A stretch of 64,000 nucleotides of DNA from Eubacteriales bacterium (GCA_030527665.1 JAUNAK010000006.1:1-64000); one strand, 5' to 3'. Counted from the first letter of the stretch, positions 17,428-27,405 are shown. Translations and numbers: made by a program. Notes: a model not told the origin generated them from the sequence alone.

Positions 17428-19320
17428 TTAGATTCCAAGTGCTGCACGTTTCTCTTTGATCTTCTCAACCATCATGTCGCCAAGTTTGTCGATATCGGTC
17501 TCAACGGTATATGCTGCCTCAAACCAGTCACGAACACCGTTAGTCAGAAGATCGGTAACCTCGGAGGATCCACTTACGCCCGGCTCAACACCAAGGTAAG
17601 TTTCAATACCGGTAGCAACTACGTAGTTACCGATGGAAACAGCTTTCTCAGACATCCATTCCGGTGCACAGCCCAGTACCGGAAGCTGAGAAATGTTGCA
17701 GCCTGCCTCTTTCGCAAGATCAGAAACAAGGATCATCATACGGGAAATATCTACACAGGATCCCATATGCAGTACCGGCGGGATATCTGCCAGCTCACAT
17801 ACTCTCTTCAGACCGGAGTTGCAGAGATCCTTTGCCTTCTTGTCCATCAGACCTGCACGTGCAGCAGCCTGAGCGGAACATCCGGAAGCAACGATAACGA
17901 TACCGTTAGCAATCAGTTTCTTCATCAGTCCGATATGAGCGGTATCCGGACGAACACGCGGGTTGTTGCATCCAACCATGGCAACAGCACCTTTCACAAC
18001 GCCGGATTTGATGCAGTCAACAAGCGGTTTCAGTGTATCCTGCGGATCAACAACAGAGTTGGTAACAACGTTCAGCTGTTTCTTGATTGCCTCTACAGAG
18101 TAGCCGACAGTTGCTTCGGTTACCAGATCCGGAATGTGGATCAGTTCCGGTTTTCTGTTCTTGAAATTCAGAACAGCAGTCTTAACAATATTTTTCGCAT
18201 TCTCTGCAGCATCCTCTACGGAGAACTCAATGAAATCGGAATCTGGCATACGGCAGATTGGAGAAGTTGTGATGAACTTGGTATGGAAGCATTTGCTCAG
18301 CGGTCCAAGTGCCGGGAAGATACACTGTACGTCAACAACGATTGCCTCGCAGCATCCTGTCAGTACAACGTTCTCCTGCTGCAGGAAGTTTCCTACCATC
18401 GGAACACCGCGGCGCATAGCAACCTCGTTAGCTGTACAGCAGACACCGGATACGGTGATGCCTTCCGCGCCAACGGATTTAGCAAGCTCGAGCATTTCCG
18501 GATCCTCGCAGTATTCGCAGATCAGCTCGGAAAGTGCCGGATCATGTCCATGAACAACGATGTTTACATTTTCTTTTTTCATAACACCGAGGTTAGCGGT
18601 TGTATCTACCGGCTTCGGTGTTCCGAACAGAACGTCAGAGAACTCGGTTCCGGCCATGGATCCGCCCCATCCGTCAGACATACCTGCACGGAAGGACTGA
18701 CGAACCAGTGCCTCTGCCAGAGAGGAGTTACCCATATGAGTCATATGCATGGAACAGGAGATCTCTTTGTCGATCGCACGCGGCTCAACACCAGCTTTTG
18801 CCCACAGCTCCTGTGTGTGCTTCGGTGCACGGGACAGCCATCTCTGTGTTCCGAATACCTTACCGTACTCTTCCAGTCCCATGTATGCTACTTCTTTGCA
18901 AAGATCATAGATATCTCTTCCTTCGGTCTCTACGCCCCACTCTTTAGCGATGCGGATCAGTTTCTCCGGATCTTTTACCTGATAAGCGCCGCCCGGCTCT
19001 GCATGATACAGAGTATCTACGATGTTACGGCCATGATCGGAATGTGTTGCAGCTCCGCCTGCTGTGAAACGAAGGAAGTTTCTTCCTACGATACCGTGAG
19101 CATCACATCCGCAGATACCTCTCGGCTCTTTCGGTGTAATACGACACGGACCCATACGGCAGATACGGCAGCATGTGCCCTTATCGCCGAATCCGCAATG
19201 CGGATTCTGATGTGCCAGACGGCTCTGGTAGGTATCAGCACCTACTTTAGCAGCTGTCTCCAGAAGTCGATCGGTTGCCGCTTCCATCTCTTCAATTGTA
19301 CAAAGTCTGAATTCTTCCAA
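17428..19320 (-). CDS. cooS: Anaerobic carbon monoxide dehydrogenase catalytic subunit
   Basis: This subunit (also called acsA) reduces CO2 to CO at a Ni-Fe-S C-cluster and passes it to AcsB. The protein has 630 aa. The N-terminal cysteines Cys42, Cys50, Cys51, Cys54, Cys59 and Cys70/72 fit the D- and B-clusters, and SMHMTHMGNSS with its proton-relay histidines follows near residue 199. The start is a TTG at 19320 with AGGAGG eight bases upstream. An ATG in another frame lies between the two, directly against the binding site, and cannot yield this protein. Confidence 0.96.
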   Translation of the reverse strand: MEEFRLCTIEEMEAATDRLLETAAKVGADTYQSRLAHQNPHCGFGDKGTCCRICRMGPCRITPKEPRGICGCDAHGIVGRNFLRFTAGGAATHSDHGRNIVDTLYHAEPGGAYQVKDPEKLIRIAKEWGVETEGRDIYDLCKEVAYMGLEEYGKVFGTQRWLSRAPKHTQELWAKAGVEPRAIDKEISCSMHMTHMGNSSLAEALVRQSFRAGMSDGWGGSMAGTEFSDVLFGTPKPVDTTANLGVMKKENVNIVVHGHDPALSELICEYCEDPEMLELAKSVGAEGITVSGVCCTANEVAMRRGVPMVGNFLQQENVVLTGCCEAIVVDVQCIFPALGPLSKCFHTKFITTSPICRMPDSDFIEFSVEDAAENAKNIVKTAVLNFKNRKPELIHIPDLVTEATVGYSVEAIKKQLNVVTNSVVDPQDTLKPLVDCIKSGVVKGAVAMVGCNNPRVRPDTAHIGLMKKLIANGIVIVASGCSAQAAARAGLMDKKAKDLCNSGLKRVCELADIPPVLHMGSCVDISRMMILVSDLAKEAGCNISQLPVLGCAPEWMSEKAVSIGNYVVATGIETYLGVEPGVSGSSEVTDLLTNGVRDWFEAAYTVETDIDKLGDMMVEKIKEKRAALGI

Positions 19321-19389
19321 ATTTCCATCCTCCTTAGAAATTTAATATTGTTTCCCCTTTCCGCAGATCCCCCGGATCTATAACCATCC

Positions 19390-20157
19390 TTATAAACCGA
19401 GCTTAGCTATAATTTCAAGCAGTGCCTTGCGGACAGGTGAAGTTTCAGGTAACTCTACAGTCGGCCGGCCGTCACAGTCATATTCGTAAACGGTATCATC
19501 TGCCGGTACAACTCCCAGCAGCTCCAGCCCCTGTTTCTCGATTTCATCACGCGTTCCCTCATTCAGCACTCCATTCGGAGCCCTGTTCACGATCAGACCC
19601 ATTCGTGCAGGATTCAGTTTCAGTTCAACGATCAGATCCTTGATTCTTCCCGCTGCCTGTACACCTCTGCGTGAGCAATCACTTACTAAAATTGCGGTTT
19701 CCATACTTGGCAGAATACCCCTGCTGATGTGTTCCAGTCCGGCTTCATTATCCACAACAATGTACGGATACTGTTTCTGCAGCTTCTGCAGTTGCGTCTG
19801 AAGCAGACCATTCACATAACAGTAGCATCCTTTTCCCTGCGTTCTTCCCATTACCAGAAGATCGAAATCATCTTCTTCAGCAAGAGCTCCCTGCAGCCGA
19901 AATTCCGCATAATCCGCTTTACTCATTCCCGGAGACATTCCGCTTCCGGACTCTTCTGCATGATTAATTGCTTCACGGATCTCACCAAGCGTGGGTGGTG
20001 CTTCTACTCCGAGTACCTCATTCAGATTGGAATTGGCATCGGCATCAACCGCAAGAACCGGTCCTTTTCCCTGATCTCCCAGATACTGGATGAGCAGTCC
20101 GGTCAAAGTGGTTTTTCCAACTCCGCCCTTTCCTGCTACAGCTATAACATGCGCCAT
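19390..20157 (-). CDS. cooC: CODH nickel-insertion accessory ATPase CooC
   Basis: This second CooC-family ATPase (255 aa) has the loop GKGGVGKTT at residues 9-17 and the metal-binding CxC motif Cys111-Tyr-Cys113. CooC proteins use ATP to put nickel into the C-cluster of CODH. AGGAGGG precedes the ATG. The gene lies 69 bp before cooS and after cooT, so this copy is the better candidate for CODH maturation, with the acsF copy serving acetyl-CoA synthase. Confidence 0.92.
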   Translation of the reverse strand: MAHVIAVAGKGGVGKTTLTGLLIQYLGDQGKGPVLAVDADANSNLNEVLGVEAPPTLGEIREAINHAEESGSGMSPGMSKADYAEFRLQGALAEEDDFDLLVMGRTQGKGCYCYVNGLLQTQLQKLQKQYPYIVVDNEAGLEHISRGILPSMETAILVSDCSRRGVQAAGRIKDLIVELKLNPARMGLIVNRAPNGVLNEGTRDEIEKQGLELLGVVPADDTVYEYDCDGRPTVELPETSPVRKALLEIIAKLGL

Positions 20158-20268
20158 TGGTATACCCTCCTGTTATTGCATATCGCATACCATTTTGTGA
20201 TCTATCCAAAGACAGGTCACAAAAAATATCGGTTCAAACCATCTGCTTATCGCTTATCCGCCGGCCGA

Positions 20269-20451
20269 TCATTCACAGACCAGACAAACTTCGCTTCCGG
20301 TCAGATCCACCCATTTGATCCTGCCGATCACAGTGGTTCTGTCACCAATAATATCTTCGATGATGACTTTGTCACCATCGACCTCAATTCTGGATGCGTT
20401 GCGCATCAGAACTGTATGGTCACTTTCTTTAAATACTGTTGCAAGACACAT
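20269..20451 (-). CDS. cooT: CooT-like small nickel-binding protein
   Basis: This 60-aa protein begins MCLATVF and ends EVCLVCE. CooT of Rhodospirillum binds one nickel per dimer through Cys2, which is conserved here; Cys56 and Cys59 form an extra CxxC at the C-terminus. The all-beta pattern and length fit the family. GGAGG lies seven bases before the ATG. It is the second gene of the CODH operon, between the His-rich protein and cooC, which supports a role in nickel delivery. Confidence 0.88.
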   Translation of the reverse strand: MCLATVFKESDHTVLMRNASRIEVDGDKVIIEDIIGDRTTVIGRIKWVDLTGSEVCLVCE

Positions 20452-20476
20452 ATGTCTACCTCCTGTACTCCTGCGA

Positions 20477-20887
20477 TTATTCGCATCCCTTTTCTTTCAG
20501 GTGCTCCTGATAAAGAGAAAGGGCAATCTGAAGATACATATTGCCTTTCTGATACTCCGCAACACCTGTGCGGATCTGCTTTGCCACATCCTCCATGCCG
20601 GCAGCCTCCAGCTTTGCAGCCATCTGGTCTGTCTCGGCAGCATGAGAAGCATTATGCTGTACCATGTATGTCAGAAGCGCAAGTGTTTCATCTTTGCAGC
20701 CTCCTTCATGTCCGCAATGTCCGCAGTCATGAGAATGAGAATGTGCATGACCTTCTTCCCCATGCTCATGTGTATGCGGGTGATCATGACCATGTGCATG
20801 ATCATGCTCGTGTGTATGCTCGCAGTGTCCGTGTTCCTGACTTCCGTGAGGAATCGGATTGCCGTTTTCATCAGTAATCAGATGCAT
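20477..20887 (-). CDS. His-rich metal-binding protein at the head of the CODH operon (CooJ-like)
   Basis: This 136-aa protein has 20 histidines and 4 cysteines (Cys22, 55, 58, 64) within residues 1-64, many as alternating x-His pairs. The remaining C-terminal half is predicted helical (residues 67-136) with no histidine cluster. It is likely to store or deliver nickel to CODH/ACS, as CooJ does in Rhodospirillum, but the layout differs because CooJ carries its His-rich part at the C-terminus. I start at the ATG at 20887, five bases after GGAGG; the ATG at 20899 overlaps that binding site. It is the first gene after the operon promoter. Confidence 0.85.
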   Translation of the reverse strand: MHLITDENGNPIPHGSQEHGHCEHTHEHDHAHGHDHPHTHEHGEEGHAHSHSHDCGHCGHEGGCKDETLALLTYMVQHNASHAAETDQMAAKLEAAGMEDVAKQIRTGVAEYQKGNMYLQIALSLYQEHLKEKGCE

Positions 20888-20946
20888 ACTAACCTCCATA
20901 TTTCGTCATTCTAAAAATGAACATACAATGACATTTTTCTGACAAT

Positions 20947-20975
20947 AGTATAGCTGAATTTATGAGCGATTTCAA
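20947..20975 (-). promoter_or_regulatory. Promoter of the CODH/ACS operon
   Basis: TTGAAA (20975-20970), a 17-bp spacer and TATACT (20952-20947) are close to the sigma-A consensus. Transcription should begin near 20940, leaving a leader of about 53 nt before the His-rich gene. The leader has the near-repeats AATGTCATT and AATGACG, which could bind a regulator. Confidence 0.8.
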
Positions 20976-21092
20976 TAGAACTGCTCTCTTCCATCTTCCT
21001 TTTTTTGTGCTAATTCGCATACAATCTTACCATTCCCCTGTCCGCACAAATCCATGTGCTTCCGTATCAAATTCTGCACTGCAGACAAAAAA

Positions 21093-21132
21093 GAACTGCC
21101 CGAAACAGGTCTTTCTCTGTTCCGGACAGTTC
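21093..21132 (-). terminator. Terminator of the gpsA operon
   Basis: GAACTG-CCCG-AACAG and its complement form a long stem with two mismatches, followed on the minus strand by TTTTTTG. It lies about 50 bp after the gpsA stop and separates that operon from the CODH promoter. Confidence 0.85.
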
Positions 21133-21183
21133 CTTTTATATCTGTATTATACTTCTTCTCGGACAACTCTCGATATCCGTTTA

Positions 21184-22188
21184 TTATTTCCAGTCCTCCA
21201 GCTCATCTTTGCCATCTCTGGTCATCAGCTCGACAACGGCCGCTGCCGCAGACTTGTTTTCAAACAGCACCTGATTGATTGCCTGCACGATCGGCATTTC
21301 CACACCGTAGGTATCTGCCAGAAGCTTGCCGGCTTTGGCCGAGAATACACCTTCAACGATCTGATGTACTTCTGTCATAGCATCATCCATACTCATGCCC
21401 TGTCCCATCAGATAGCCGGCTTTACGGTTTCGGCTGTGCCGGCTGGCACAGGTTACGATCAGGTCACCGATACCGGAAAGTCCGTATAAGGTACGAAGAT
21501 GAACCCCCATGGCGTTTCCCAGACGGGAGATCTCCGCACTTCCACGGGTGATCAATGCAGCTTTTGCATTATCGCCGTATCCCAGTCCGTCTGCCATACC
21601 TGCAGCAAGAGCAATGACATTTTTCAGCGCAGCTCCCAGCTGAACTCCTCTGAGATCCGAACTGGTATATACACGGAATACCGGGGACATAAAATACGCC
21701 TGCACCCGTTCTGCTGTTTCCCTGTTATGTGCTGCTGCAACAATTGCTGTCGGAAGCCCTTTTCCAACCTCCTCCGCATGACTCGGTCCGGAAAGAACCG
21801 CCACATTTGCCTGCGGAATATTTTCTTCAACGATGTCACTCATCGTTTTCAGAGTTTCATCTTCGATTCCCTTGGCTACGCTGACGATCAGACATCCGTC
21901 CTCCACATAAGGAGCCATTTTCGCGGAAGTCGAGCGGACAACCGGCGATGGAACTGCCAGAACAAGCATTTCCCTGCCTTTGCAGGCTTCTTCCAGATTA
22001 CAGGTATAGATCACGTCATCCCGAAGAATAACACCGGAAAGTTTATCCGTATTCTGGTGATGTTCGCAGAACATCGCGGTTTCTTCCTGCAGGTATGACC
22101 ACAAAGTAACCTGATGTCCATTGTTTCCCAACAGCCATGCCAATGCGGTTCCCCAGCTTCCGGAACCGATTACACTGATTTTTGCCAT
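21184..22188 (-). CDS. gpsA: Glycerol-3-phosphate dehydrogenase [NAD(P)+]
   Basis: GpsA reduces dihydroxyacetone phosphate to sn-glycerol 3-phosphate, the backbone of membrane phospholipids. The protein has 334 aa from the ATG at 22188, where GAGGG lies seven bases upstream. The Rossmann motif ISVIGSGSWGTALA begins at residue 4, and the catalytic-domain text ALKNVIALAAGMADGLGYG is intact. It follows plsY, the enzyme that consumes its product, by 86 bp. Confidence 0.96.
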   Translation of the reverse strand: MAKISVIGSGSWGTALAWLLGNNGHQVTLWSYLQEETAMFCEHHQNTDKLSGVILRDDVIYTCNLEEACKGREMLVLAVPSPVVRSTSAKMAPYVEDGCLIVSVAKGIEDETLKTMSDIVEENIPQANVAVLSGPSHAEEVGKGLPTAIVAAAHNRETAERVQAYFMSPVFRVYTSSDLRGVQLGAALKNVIALAAGMADGLGYGDNAKAALITRGSAEISRLGNAMGVHLRTLYGLSGIGDLIVTCASRHSRNRKAGYLMGQGMSMDDAMTEVHQIVEGVFSAKAGKLLADTYGVEMPIVQAINQVLFENKSAAAAVVELMTRDGKDELEDWK

Positions 22189-22274
22189 AGTTTTACCCTC
22201 CCAATCTACTTTTTGGAACCGGTGCCCCATTCACCGTCCCAAAGCAATTTTGCGAGATTCCCACTCCAAATATT

Positions 22275-22931
22275 TTACTGCTCCGATTTTTTTGTCAGAT
22301 ATGTTTTCCGTTCACTGCCATGAAGCAAACGCTGGATATTGCCCCTGTGTTTCCAGAAAGTCAATGCAGCAATAAGTGCCGTAATCACGATCAGCTCGAT
22401 TACCGCTGCCCGCGGCATTCCGAATCCGGTAATCGATCCGACAACGATCATATACGCAAGCAGTTCCAGATGCACAAGAAGCGCACTCAGTGAAACATAG
22501 TGCGTGATAAAAAGCAGTCCAAAAAACGAAACAAATCCCAGCAGGAACAGACGCCAGTCCCCGAATGCAACAAAGAGTCCGGCACAGGCAGCCACACCTT
22601 TTCCGCCTTTAAAATTCATATAAAACGGAAAATCATGTCCGATGATCACGCCGAATGCCGTCCAAATCTTCAGCAGTGCCGTATAGTCCGGGTATCGGTT
22701 TCTGAACAGAAGCCAGGTGATAAATACGGCAATGACACACTTCAGCATATCTCCGGCCAATGTAAGCGCGCCGGCTTTCTTTCCCAGTGTACGAAGCATA
22801 TTCGTTGTTCCCGCATTGCCGCTTCCTTTCGTCCGAATATCAAAACCTTTATATTTTCCATACAGATAAGCTGTCTGCAGAAGACCGAATCCATATCCGA
22901 TAAGCAGGCAGAGTATTCTCGCTACTATCAT
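22275..22931 (-). CDS. plsY: Acyl-phosphate:glycerol-3-phosphate acyltransferase PlsY
   Basis: PlsY is a membrane enzyme that makes lysophosphatidate from acyl phosphate and glycerol 3-phosphate. The 218-aa protein has about five membrane segments, the Gly-rich loop [12 protein letters not shown] near residue 37, [17 protein letters not shown] near 98, and a third conserved loop further on. Its start overlaps the end of der by 4 bp (ATGA), so translation is probably coupled. Confidence 0.95.
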   Translation of the reverse strand: MIVARILCLLIGYGFGLLQTAYLYGKYKGFDIRTKGSGNAGTTNMLRTLGKKAGALTLAGDMLKCVIAVFITWLLFRNRYPDYTALLKIWTAFGVIIGHDFPFYMNFKGGKGVAACAGLFVAFGDWRLFLLGFVSFFGLLFITHYVSLSALLVHLELLAYMIVVGSITGFGMPRAAVIELIVITALIAALTFWKHRGNIQRLLHGSERKTYLTKKSEQ

Positions 22932-24259
22932 ACCGTATCCTTTTCCTGTCTTTCCCTGATAATAAAGTGGATAGCCGTTCCCTTAAAACCGAAGGCGTCA
23001 CGGATCCGATTCTCGATGTATCTCTGGTAAGAGAAATGCATCAGTTTCTTGTCATTTACAAAAATAACAAACGTCGGCGGTTCAACCGCAACCTGCGTCA
23101 TGTAGTAGATCTTCAGACGTTTACCCTTGTCTGACGGCGGCTGCTGCATGGCTACCGCTTCTGTCAGAATCTCATTCAGAACGCCAGTCGCAATTCGCTG
23201 ATTTCTGGATTCCAGGATCTCATCGACTGTCTCAAACAGCTTCGGCAGTCTCTGTCCGGTCAATGCAGAAATAAAAATGATTTCGGCATAATACGCAAAG
23301 GAAAGCGTACCGCGAACCTTTTCGGTGAACTCCTTCATAGTTTTGTCATTTTTCTCAACGGCATCCCATTTGTTAACGGCAACGATCAGACCTTTTCCCT
23401 GGTTGTGGGCTATACCGGCGATCTTCGCATCCTGCTCGGTAATTCCCTCTTCCGCATCGATAACGATAACCGCAACATCACAGCGCTCTACCGCAGACAC
23501 GGTACGAATGATACTGTACCGTTCCAGATCCTCTTTGATCTTGCTCTTGCGGCGAAGTCCGGCCGTATCAATGAATGTGTACTCTTTGCCATTTCGTTTG
23601 ATGGTCGTATCGATGGCATCTCGTGTGGTTCCTGCAATATTGGAAACGATCACGCGATTGTTTCCAAGCAGCTTATTTATAATAGAAGATTTGCCTACAT
23701 TCGGTTTTCCTACGACAGCGATCTTCGGATTCTCATCCTCTTCCTCTTCACCGCTGCGATCCGGAAAATGTGCGATCACTGCATCCAGCAGATCTCCCAT
23801 TCCCTGTTTTCCTTCTGCGGAAACCGGATACGGATCTCCCAGTCCGAGGTTATAGAACTCATATACTTCCATCGACTGCTGTTTATAGTTATCCACCTTA
23901 TTTACAGCCAGTACGACCGGCTTTTTGCTCTTGCGAAGCATGGTAGCAACCTGCATATCCGCATCTACCAGTCCCTGCCTCACATCTGTCAGAAAAATAA
24001 TAACATCCGCCGTCTCCATGGCGATCATTGCCTGCTCGCGCATCTGCGAGAGGATGATATCGCTGCTGTCCGGCTCAATACCGCCGGTATCGATAATTGT
24101 AAACTGTTTTGTCAGCCAGGTGACATCCGCATAGATACGGTCTCTGGTTACACCCGGTGTATCCTTTACAATAGAAATGCGCTCGCCGGCAAGCGAATTA
24201 AATAATGTAGATTTACCTACATTCGGTCTGCCCACAATCGCAACGATCGGTTTGCTCAT
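22928..24259 (-). CDS. der: Ribosome biogenesis GTPase Der
   Basis: Der (EngA) is a double-GTPase needed for 50S subunit assembly. The 443-aa protein has the first G1 loop [11 protein letters not shown] at residues 9-19 and the second, [11 protein letters not shown], near 184, each with its NKxD motif, and a C-terminal KH-like domain. AAGGAG lies before the ATG. The start overlaps the end of the upstream gene by 47 bp, and plsY follows with a 4-bp overlap. Confidence 0.97.
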   Translation of the reverse strand: MSKPIVAIVGRPNVGKSTLFNSLAGERISIVKDTPGVTRDRIYADVTWLTKQFTIIDTGGIEPDSSDIILSQMREQAMIAMETADVIIFLTDVRQGLVDADMQVATMLRKSKKPVVLAVNKVDNYKQQSMEVYEFYNLGLGDPYPVSAEGKQGMGDLLDAVIAHFPDRSGEEEEDENPKIAVVGKPNVGKSSIINKLLGNNRVIVSNIAGTTRDAIDTTIKRNGKEYTFIDTAGLRRKSKIKEDLERYSIIRTVSAVERCDVAVIVIDAEEGITEQDAKIAGIAHNQGKGLIVAVNKWDAVEKNDKTMKEFTEKVRGTLSFAYYAEIIFISALTGQRLPKLFETVDEILESRNQRIATGVLNEILTEAVAMQQPPSDKGKRLKIYYMTQVAVEPPTFVIFVNDKKLMHFSYQRYIENRIRDAFGFKGTAIHFIIRERQEKDTV

Positions 24260-25607
24260 AGATCTGTCTCCTTCTGTGTACTTCCTTATGTTCTCTGTCC
24301 AATACTGCCTCTACCAGGTCACGACCTTCCGGGTCAACGACCAGCACAGGCGTCTGCAGTTCTTTTACCACCTGTTCTACCGTTACATCATCCAAAAAAA
24401 CACTTTCGCCGGAACGCAGCATGTTGCATGGAATCAGCAGACATTCTCCCAGATCTTTGTCCTTCAGCTGCGCAATCAGATCCTGTCCGGTAATCAAGCC
24501 GGATACTGTGATCATTTCCCCGAAGAAATCATTGGTGATCGGATATACCGAAACCTGTACTCCGGGAAATTTCTCCGTGACTTTCTCCATCTGCCTTCTC
24601 ATATAGGCAGCCGGCAGTCTTCCGGTTGCCAGAGAAAGTTTTCTCTGTCTTCCGTCGCCTTCTTTTTCGGCAAGAGCTTCACTTACCTCTGTATCCAAAA
24701 GCCGCAGCATGCCTACTCCGTTTTCCAGTTGCAGGTAGCCGTCGTATCGTTCCTCCTCCGGAACTTCTCTTTCGGCAAGAAGATACCATTCATCCGACGC
24801 ATGAATGAAATGGATTCCTTCCTTATCATAGATTTTCTTCTGCCAGTTCTCGATCAGATCGATGGTCGCAGCAGCATCCTCAGCGGTAAACGGTTCGAGT
24901 GGATAAAGTCCGTCCCGAAAACGGGACAGACCGACCGGAACCACCGATACGCTGCGCAGTGCAGGCAGATACTGTGTCAGATCCCGAATGCTCCGATCCA
25001 GTTCCTCTCCGTCATTCAATCCTCTGCACAAAACGATCTGACCGTTCAATTCGATACCTGCATCTGCCAGCCGCTTTACTTTTCCGAAAATTTCGCCTGC
25101 ATGCCGGTTGCGAAGCATCTGCACACGCAGCTCCGGGTTGGTTGTCTGAAAAGAGATGTTGATCGGCTCCATTCGATAATGGATGATCCTGTCGATATCG
25201 TGATCGCTCATATTTGTCAGCGTAACATAATTCCCCTGCAAAAACGAAAGCCGGGAATCGTCATCCTTAAAATACAGTGTATCACGCATGCCCTTGGGCA
25301 TCTGGTCAATGAAGCAGAATACGCACCGGTTTCTGCAGGAACGATAATCATCCATCAGACTGCTTTCAAATTCGATTCCCAGATCCTCGTCAGAATCCTT
25401 CTCGACTTCAAGCACCCATTCCTCACCGGAATCCTTCTTTCTAATAAGAACTTCGATATATTCGTCCGCCAGCAAAAACTGGTAGTCGAAGATATCTTCC
25501 ATCTCCTGATCATTGATCTTCAGGATCTCATCTCCCGGTTCGATTTCCAGAGCTTCCGCAATACTGTCTTCCAGCACACGTTTTACAATATGCCTTGTCT
25601 GTGCCAT
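24213..25607 (-). CDS. DUF512 family protein with PDZ and radical-SAM-like domains
   Basis: This 464-aa protein starts with a PDZ-like domain (about residues 5-65), then has CRNRCVFC with Cys91, Cys95 and Cys98 in the CX3CX2C spacing of radical SAM enzymes, a TIM-barrel-like middle with [12 protein letters not shown] near residue 193, and a C-terminal DUF512 domain. Its reaction is not known. The gene is regularly next to der in Firmicutes. GGAGG precedes the ATG, and the 3' end overlaps der by 47 bp. Confidence 0.88.
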   Translation of the reverse strand: MAQTRHIVKRVLEDSIAEALEIEPGDEILKINDQEMEDIFDYQFLLADEYIEVLIRKKDSGEEWVLEVEKDSDEDLGIEFESSLMDDYRSCRNRCVFCFIDQMPKGMRDTLYFKDDDSRLSFLQGNYVTLTNMSDHDIDRIIHYRMEPINISFQTTNPELRVQMLRNRHAGEIFGKVKRLADAGIELNGQIVLCRGLNDGEELDRSIRDLTQYLPALRSVSVVPVGLSRFRDGLYPLEPFTAEDAAATIDLIENWQKKIYDKEGIHFIHASDEWYLLAEREVPEEERYDGYLQLENGVGMLRLLDTEVSEALAEKEGDGRQRKLSLATGRLPAAYMRRQMEKVTEKFPGVQVSVYPITNDFFGEMITVSGLITGQDLIAQLKDKDLGECLLIPCNMLRSGESVFLDDVTVEQVVKELQTPVLVVDPEGRDLVEAVLDREHKEVHRRRQIYEQTDRCDCGQTECR

Positions 25608-25630
25608 ATCTGCCTCCTTTCCATCTCCCT

Positions 25631-25659
25631 ATCATAGCAATTCGTCCTTCAAAAAGCAA
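25631..25659 (-). promoter_or_regulatory. Promoter of the DUF512-der-plsY-gpsA operon
   Basis: TTGCTT (25659-25654), a 17-bp spacer and TATGAT (25636-25631) lie just upstream of the DUF512 start, predicting a very short leader of about 17 nt that still includes the GGAGG site. Confidence 0.7.
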
Positions 25660-25727
25660 GAAAAAGGGGGTTCCCATTTGCTTCCCATGATCGATTTTCC
25701 CTTTATTCTCCGCACTTGAACCTGTTG

Positions 25728-25756
25728 TTGACACCCTCGAACCTCCATGCTAATAT
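25728..25756 (+). promoter_or_regulatory. Promoter of prs
   Basis: TTGACA (25728-25733), a 17-bp spacer and TAATAT (25751-25756) are near-consensus. Transcription should begin near 25763, giving a leader of about 60 nt that contains TATAAAAATATA but no clear riboswitch. Confidence 0.85.
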
Positions 25757-25822
25757 TAGCGTGAGTTAGAGTGTACAGTATAAAAATATACTAATCTATC
25801 ATCATCTATTTTGGAGGAATTC

Positions 25823-26992
25823 ATGGCAAACACAAAATATCTCATTGACTCCATGCCTGTTGCGCCGTTAAAAATCATCGCTTTACCGGGCTGTGAGAAG
25901 CTTGCTCAGGAAGTTAATGACTATATCGTTACTTTCAGAAAAGAGATCGTAGCGCAGAACCCTGAAAAAGCAAAGATCTACGGATACCTGGAGGATAATT
26001 ATCTTCTGGAAGCAGAATGTCCGCGTTTCGGAAGCGGCGAAGCAAAAGGTATCATCCGCGAATCCGTTCGTGGTGTTGACCTGTATCTCATCGTAGATGT
26101 CTGCAACTACAGCATTACCTATAAACAATTCGGATTCACCAACCATATGTCTCCGGACGATCATTACCAGAACCTGAAACGAATCATCGCAGCCGTAAAC
26201 GGAAAGGCCCATCGAATCAACGTGATCATGCCGTTCCTCTATGAAAGCCGTCAGCACAAACGTACCGGACGCGAATCTCTGGACTGCGCAATGGCTCTTC
26301 AGGAACTTGCAGCCATGGGTGTATCCAACATCATGACATTTGATGCACATGATCCGCGAATGACCAACGCCATTCCGCTGAAGGGTTTTGACAACTTCTT
26401 CCCGACCTATCAGTTCCTGAAGTCTCTGCTTCAGTCTGAACCGGACCTGAAGATCGACAACGATCATCTGATGATCATCAGCCCGGATGAAGGTGCCATG
26501 TCACGTGCCGTATACTTTTCCAACGTTCTCGGCGTAGATATGGGTATGTTCTATAAACGCCGTGACTATTCCAAAATCGTAAACGGCAAAAACCCGATCG
26601 TAGCCCATGAGTTCCTTGGAGATTCCGTAGAAGGAAAAGACTGCATCGTAATCGATGACATGATCTCCTCCGGAGGAAGCATGCTGGATGTTGCCACCAA
26701 GCTCCGTGAACGCGGTGCACGCCGTGTATTCGTCTGCTGTACCTTCGGTCTGTTCACCGATGGACTGGATAAGTTTGACGAGTATTATGAGAAAGGCATG
26801 ATCCATCGTGTAATCACCACCAACCTGATCTACCAGACACCGGAGCTTCTCGCCCGTCCGTGGTATCAGACTGCTCAGCTCGAGAAATATACAGCAAGTA
26901 TTATCGACACTCTGAATCATGATGTTTCTATCTACAAGGTTCGCGATAACACACACAAGATCAATAAACTGCTGCATCGCGGAGCGGAATAA
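25823..26992 (+). CDS. prs: Ribose-phosphate diphosphokinase
   Basis: Prs makes PRPP from ribose 5-phosphate and ATP, feeding purine, pyrimidine, NAD and histidine synthesis. The protein has 389 aa, longer than the classical enzyme of about 315 aa, and starts at the ATG six bases after GGAGG. The PRPP-binding motif CIVIDDMISSGGSM lies near residue 276, and SRQHKRTGRESLDC near 141 is the flexible-loop region. The enzyme matches the longer class II-like variant seen in many Clostridia. It stands alone on the plus strand with its own promoter. Confidence 0.93.
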   Translation: MANTKYLIDSMPVAPLKIIALPGCEKLAQEVNDYIVTFRKEIVAQNPEKAKIYGYLEDNYLLEAECPRFGSGEAKGIIRESVRGVDLYLIVDVCNYSITYKQFGFTNHMSPDDHYQNLKRIIAAVNGKAHRINVIMPFLYESRQHKRTGRESLDCAMALQELAAMGVSNIMTFDAHDPRMTNAIPLKGFDNFFPTYQFLKSLLQSEPDLKIDNDHLMIISPDEGAMSRAVYFSNVLGVDMGMFYKRRDYSKIVNGKNPIVAHEFLGDSVEGKDCIVIDDMISSGGSMLDVATKLRERGARRVFVCCTFGLFTDGLDKFDEYYEKGMIHRVITTNLIYQTPELLARPWYQTAQLEKYTASIIDTLNHDVSIYKVRDNTHKINKLLHRGAE

Positions 26993-27027
26993 TTCCCCTT
27001 CAGGAAAACAAATGCCGTATTCGCCGT

Positions 27028-27405
27028 TCAGCAATACCCTGTATACGGAAACGCATCGGTAATATGCCGCACATCATTTCCATCAAAAGCAATTACATCA
27101 AAACGGATCGGAACATTGTCTCCGATCCGTTTTTCCATGCGGAAAAAGTCAGAGGTACGACAGATCACCTTCTGTTTCGGGTAGGAGACCGCTTCTTCCG
27201 GATATCCGCTCCCTCTGTGTTTCCGATACTTCACTTCAACAAAAACAAGCACCGGACAGGAAGCATCGCTCCCATAATCCCGGGCGATCAGATCGATCTC
27301 CCCCGTTCTGCATCGATAGTTCCTGGCAAGGATGGCATACCCCTTTCTCCGCAGCAGCTCTGCCGCGCAGGACTCATAGTATGCCCCTACGGTTCTTTTA
27401 TTCAT
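27028..27405 (-). CDS. UPF0102 family protein YraN
   Basis: This 125-aa protein has the nuclease-like core GEIDLIARD near residue 35 and FVEVKYRKH near 54, typical of the YraN/UPF0102 family, whose fold is that of restriction endonucleases and Holliday-junction resolvases but whose role is unsettled. I start at the ATG at 27405 with GGAGG eight bases upstream. The frame stays open for 105 codons further into low-complexity repeat DNA, which I read as non-coding. The gene ends 35 bp from the convergent prs. Confidence 0.88.
   Translation of the reverse strand: MNKRTVGAYYESCAAELLRRKGYAILARNYRCRTGEIDLIARDYGSDASCPVLVFVEVKYRKHRGSGYPEEAVSYPKQKVICRTSDFFRMEKRIGDNVPIRFDVIAFDGNDVRHITDAFPYTGYC

Noticed and set aside
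20671..20871. Second His/Met-rich frame in the His-rich gene
   Set aside because: It is a shadow of the CAT/CAC repeats in another frame of the real gene and has no own start signal.
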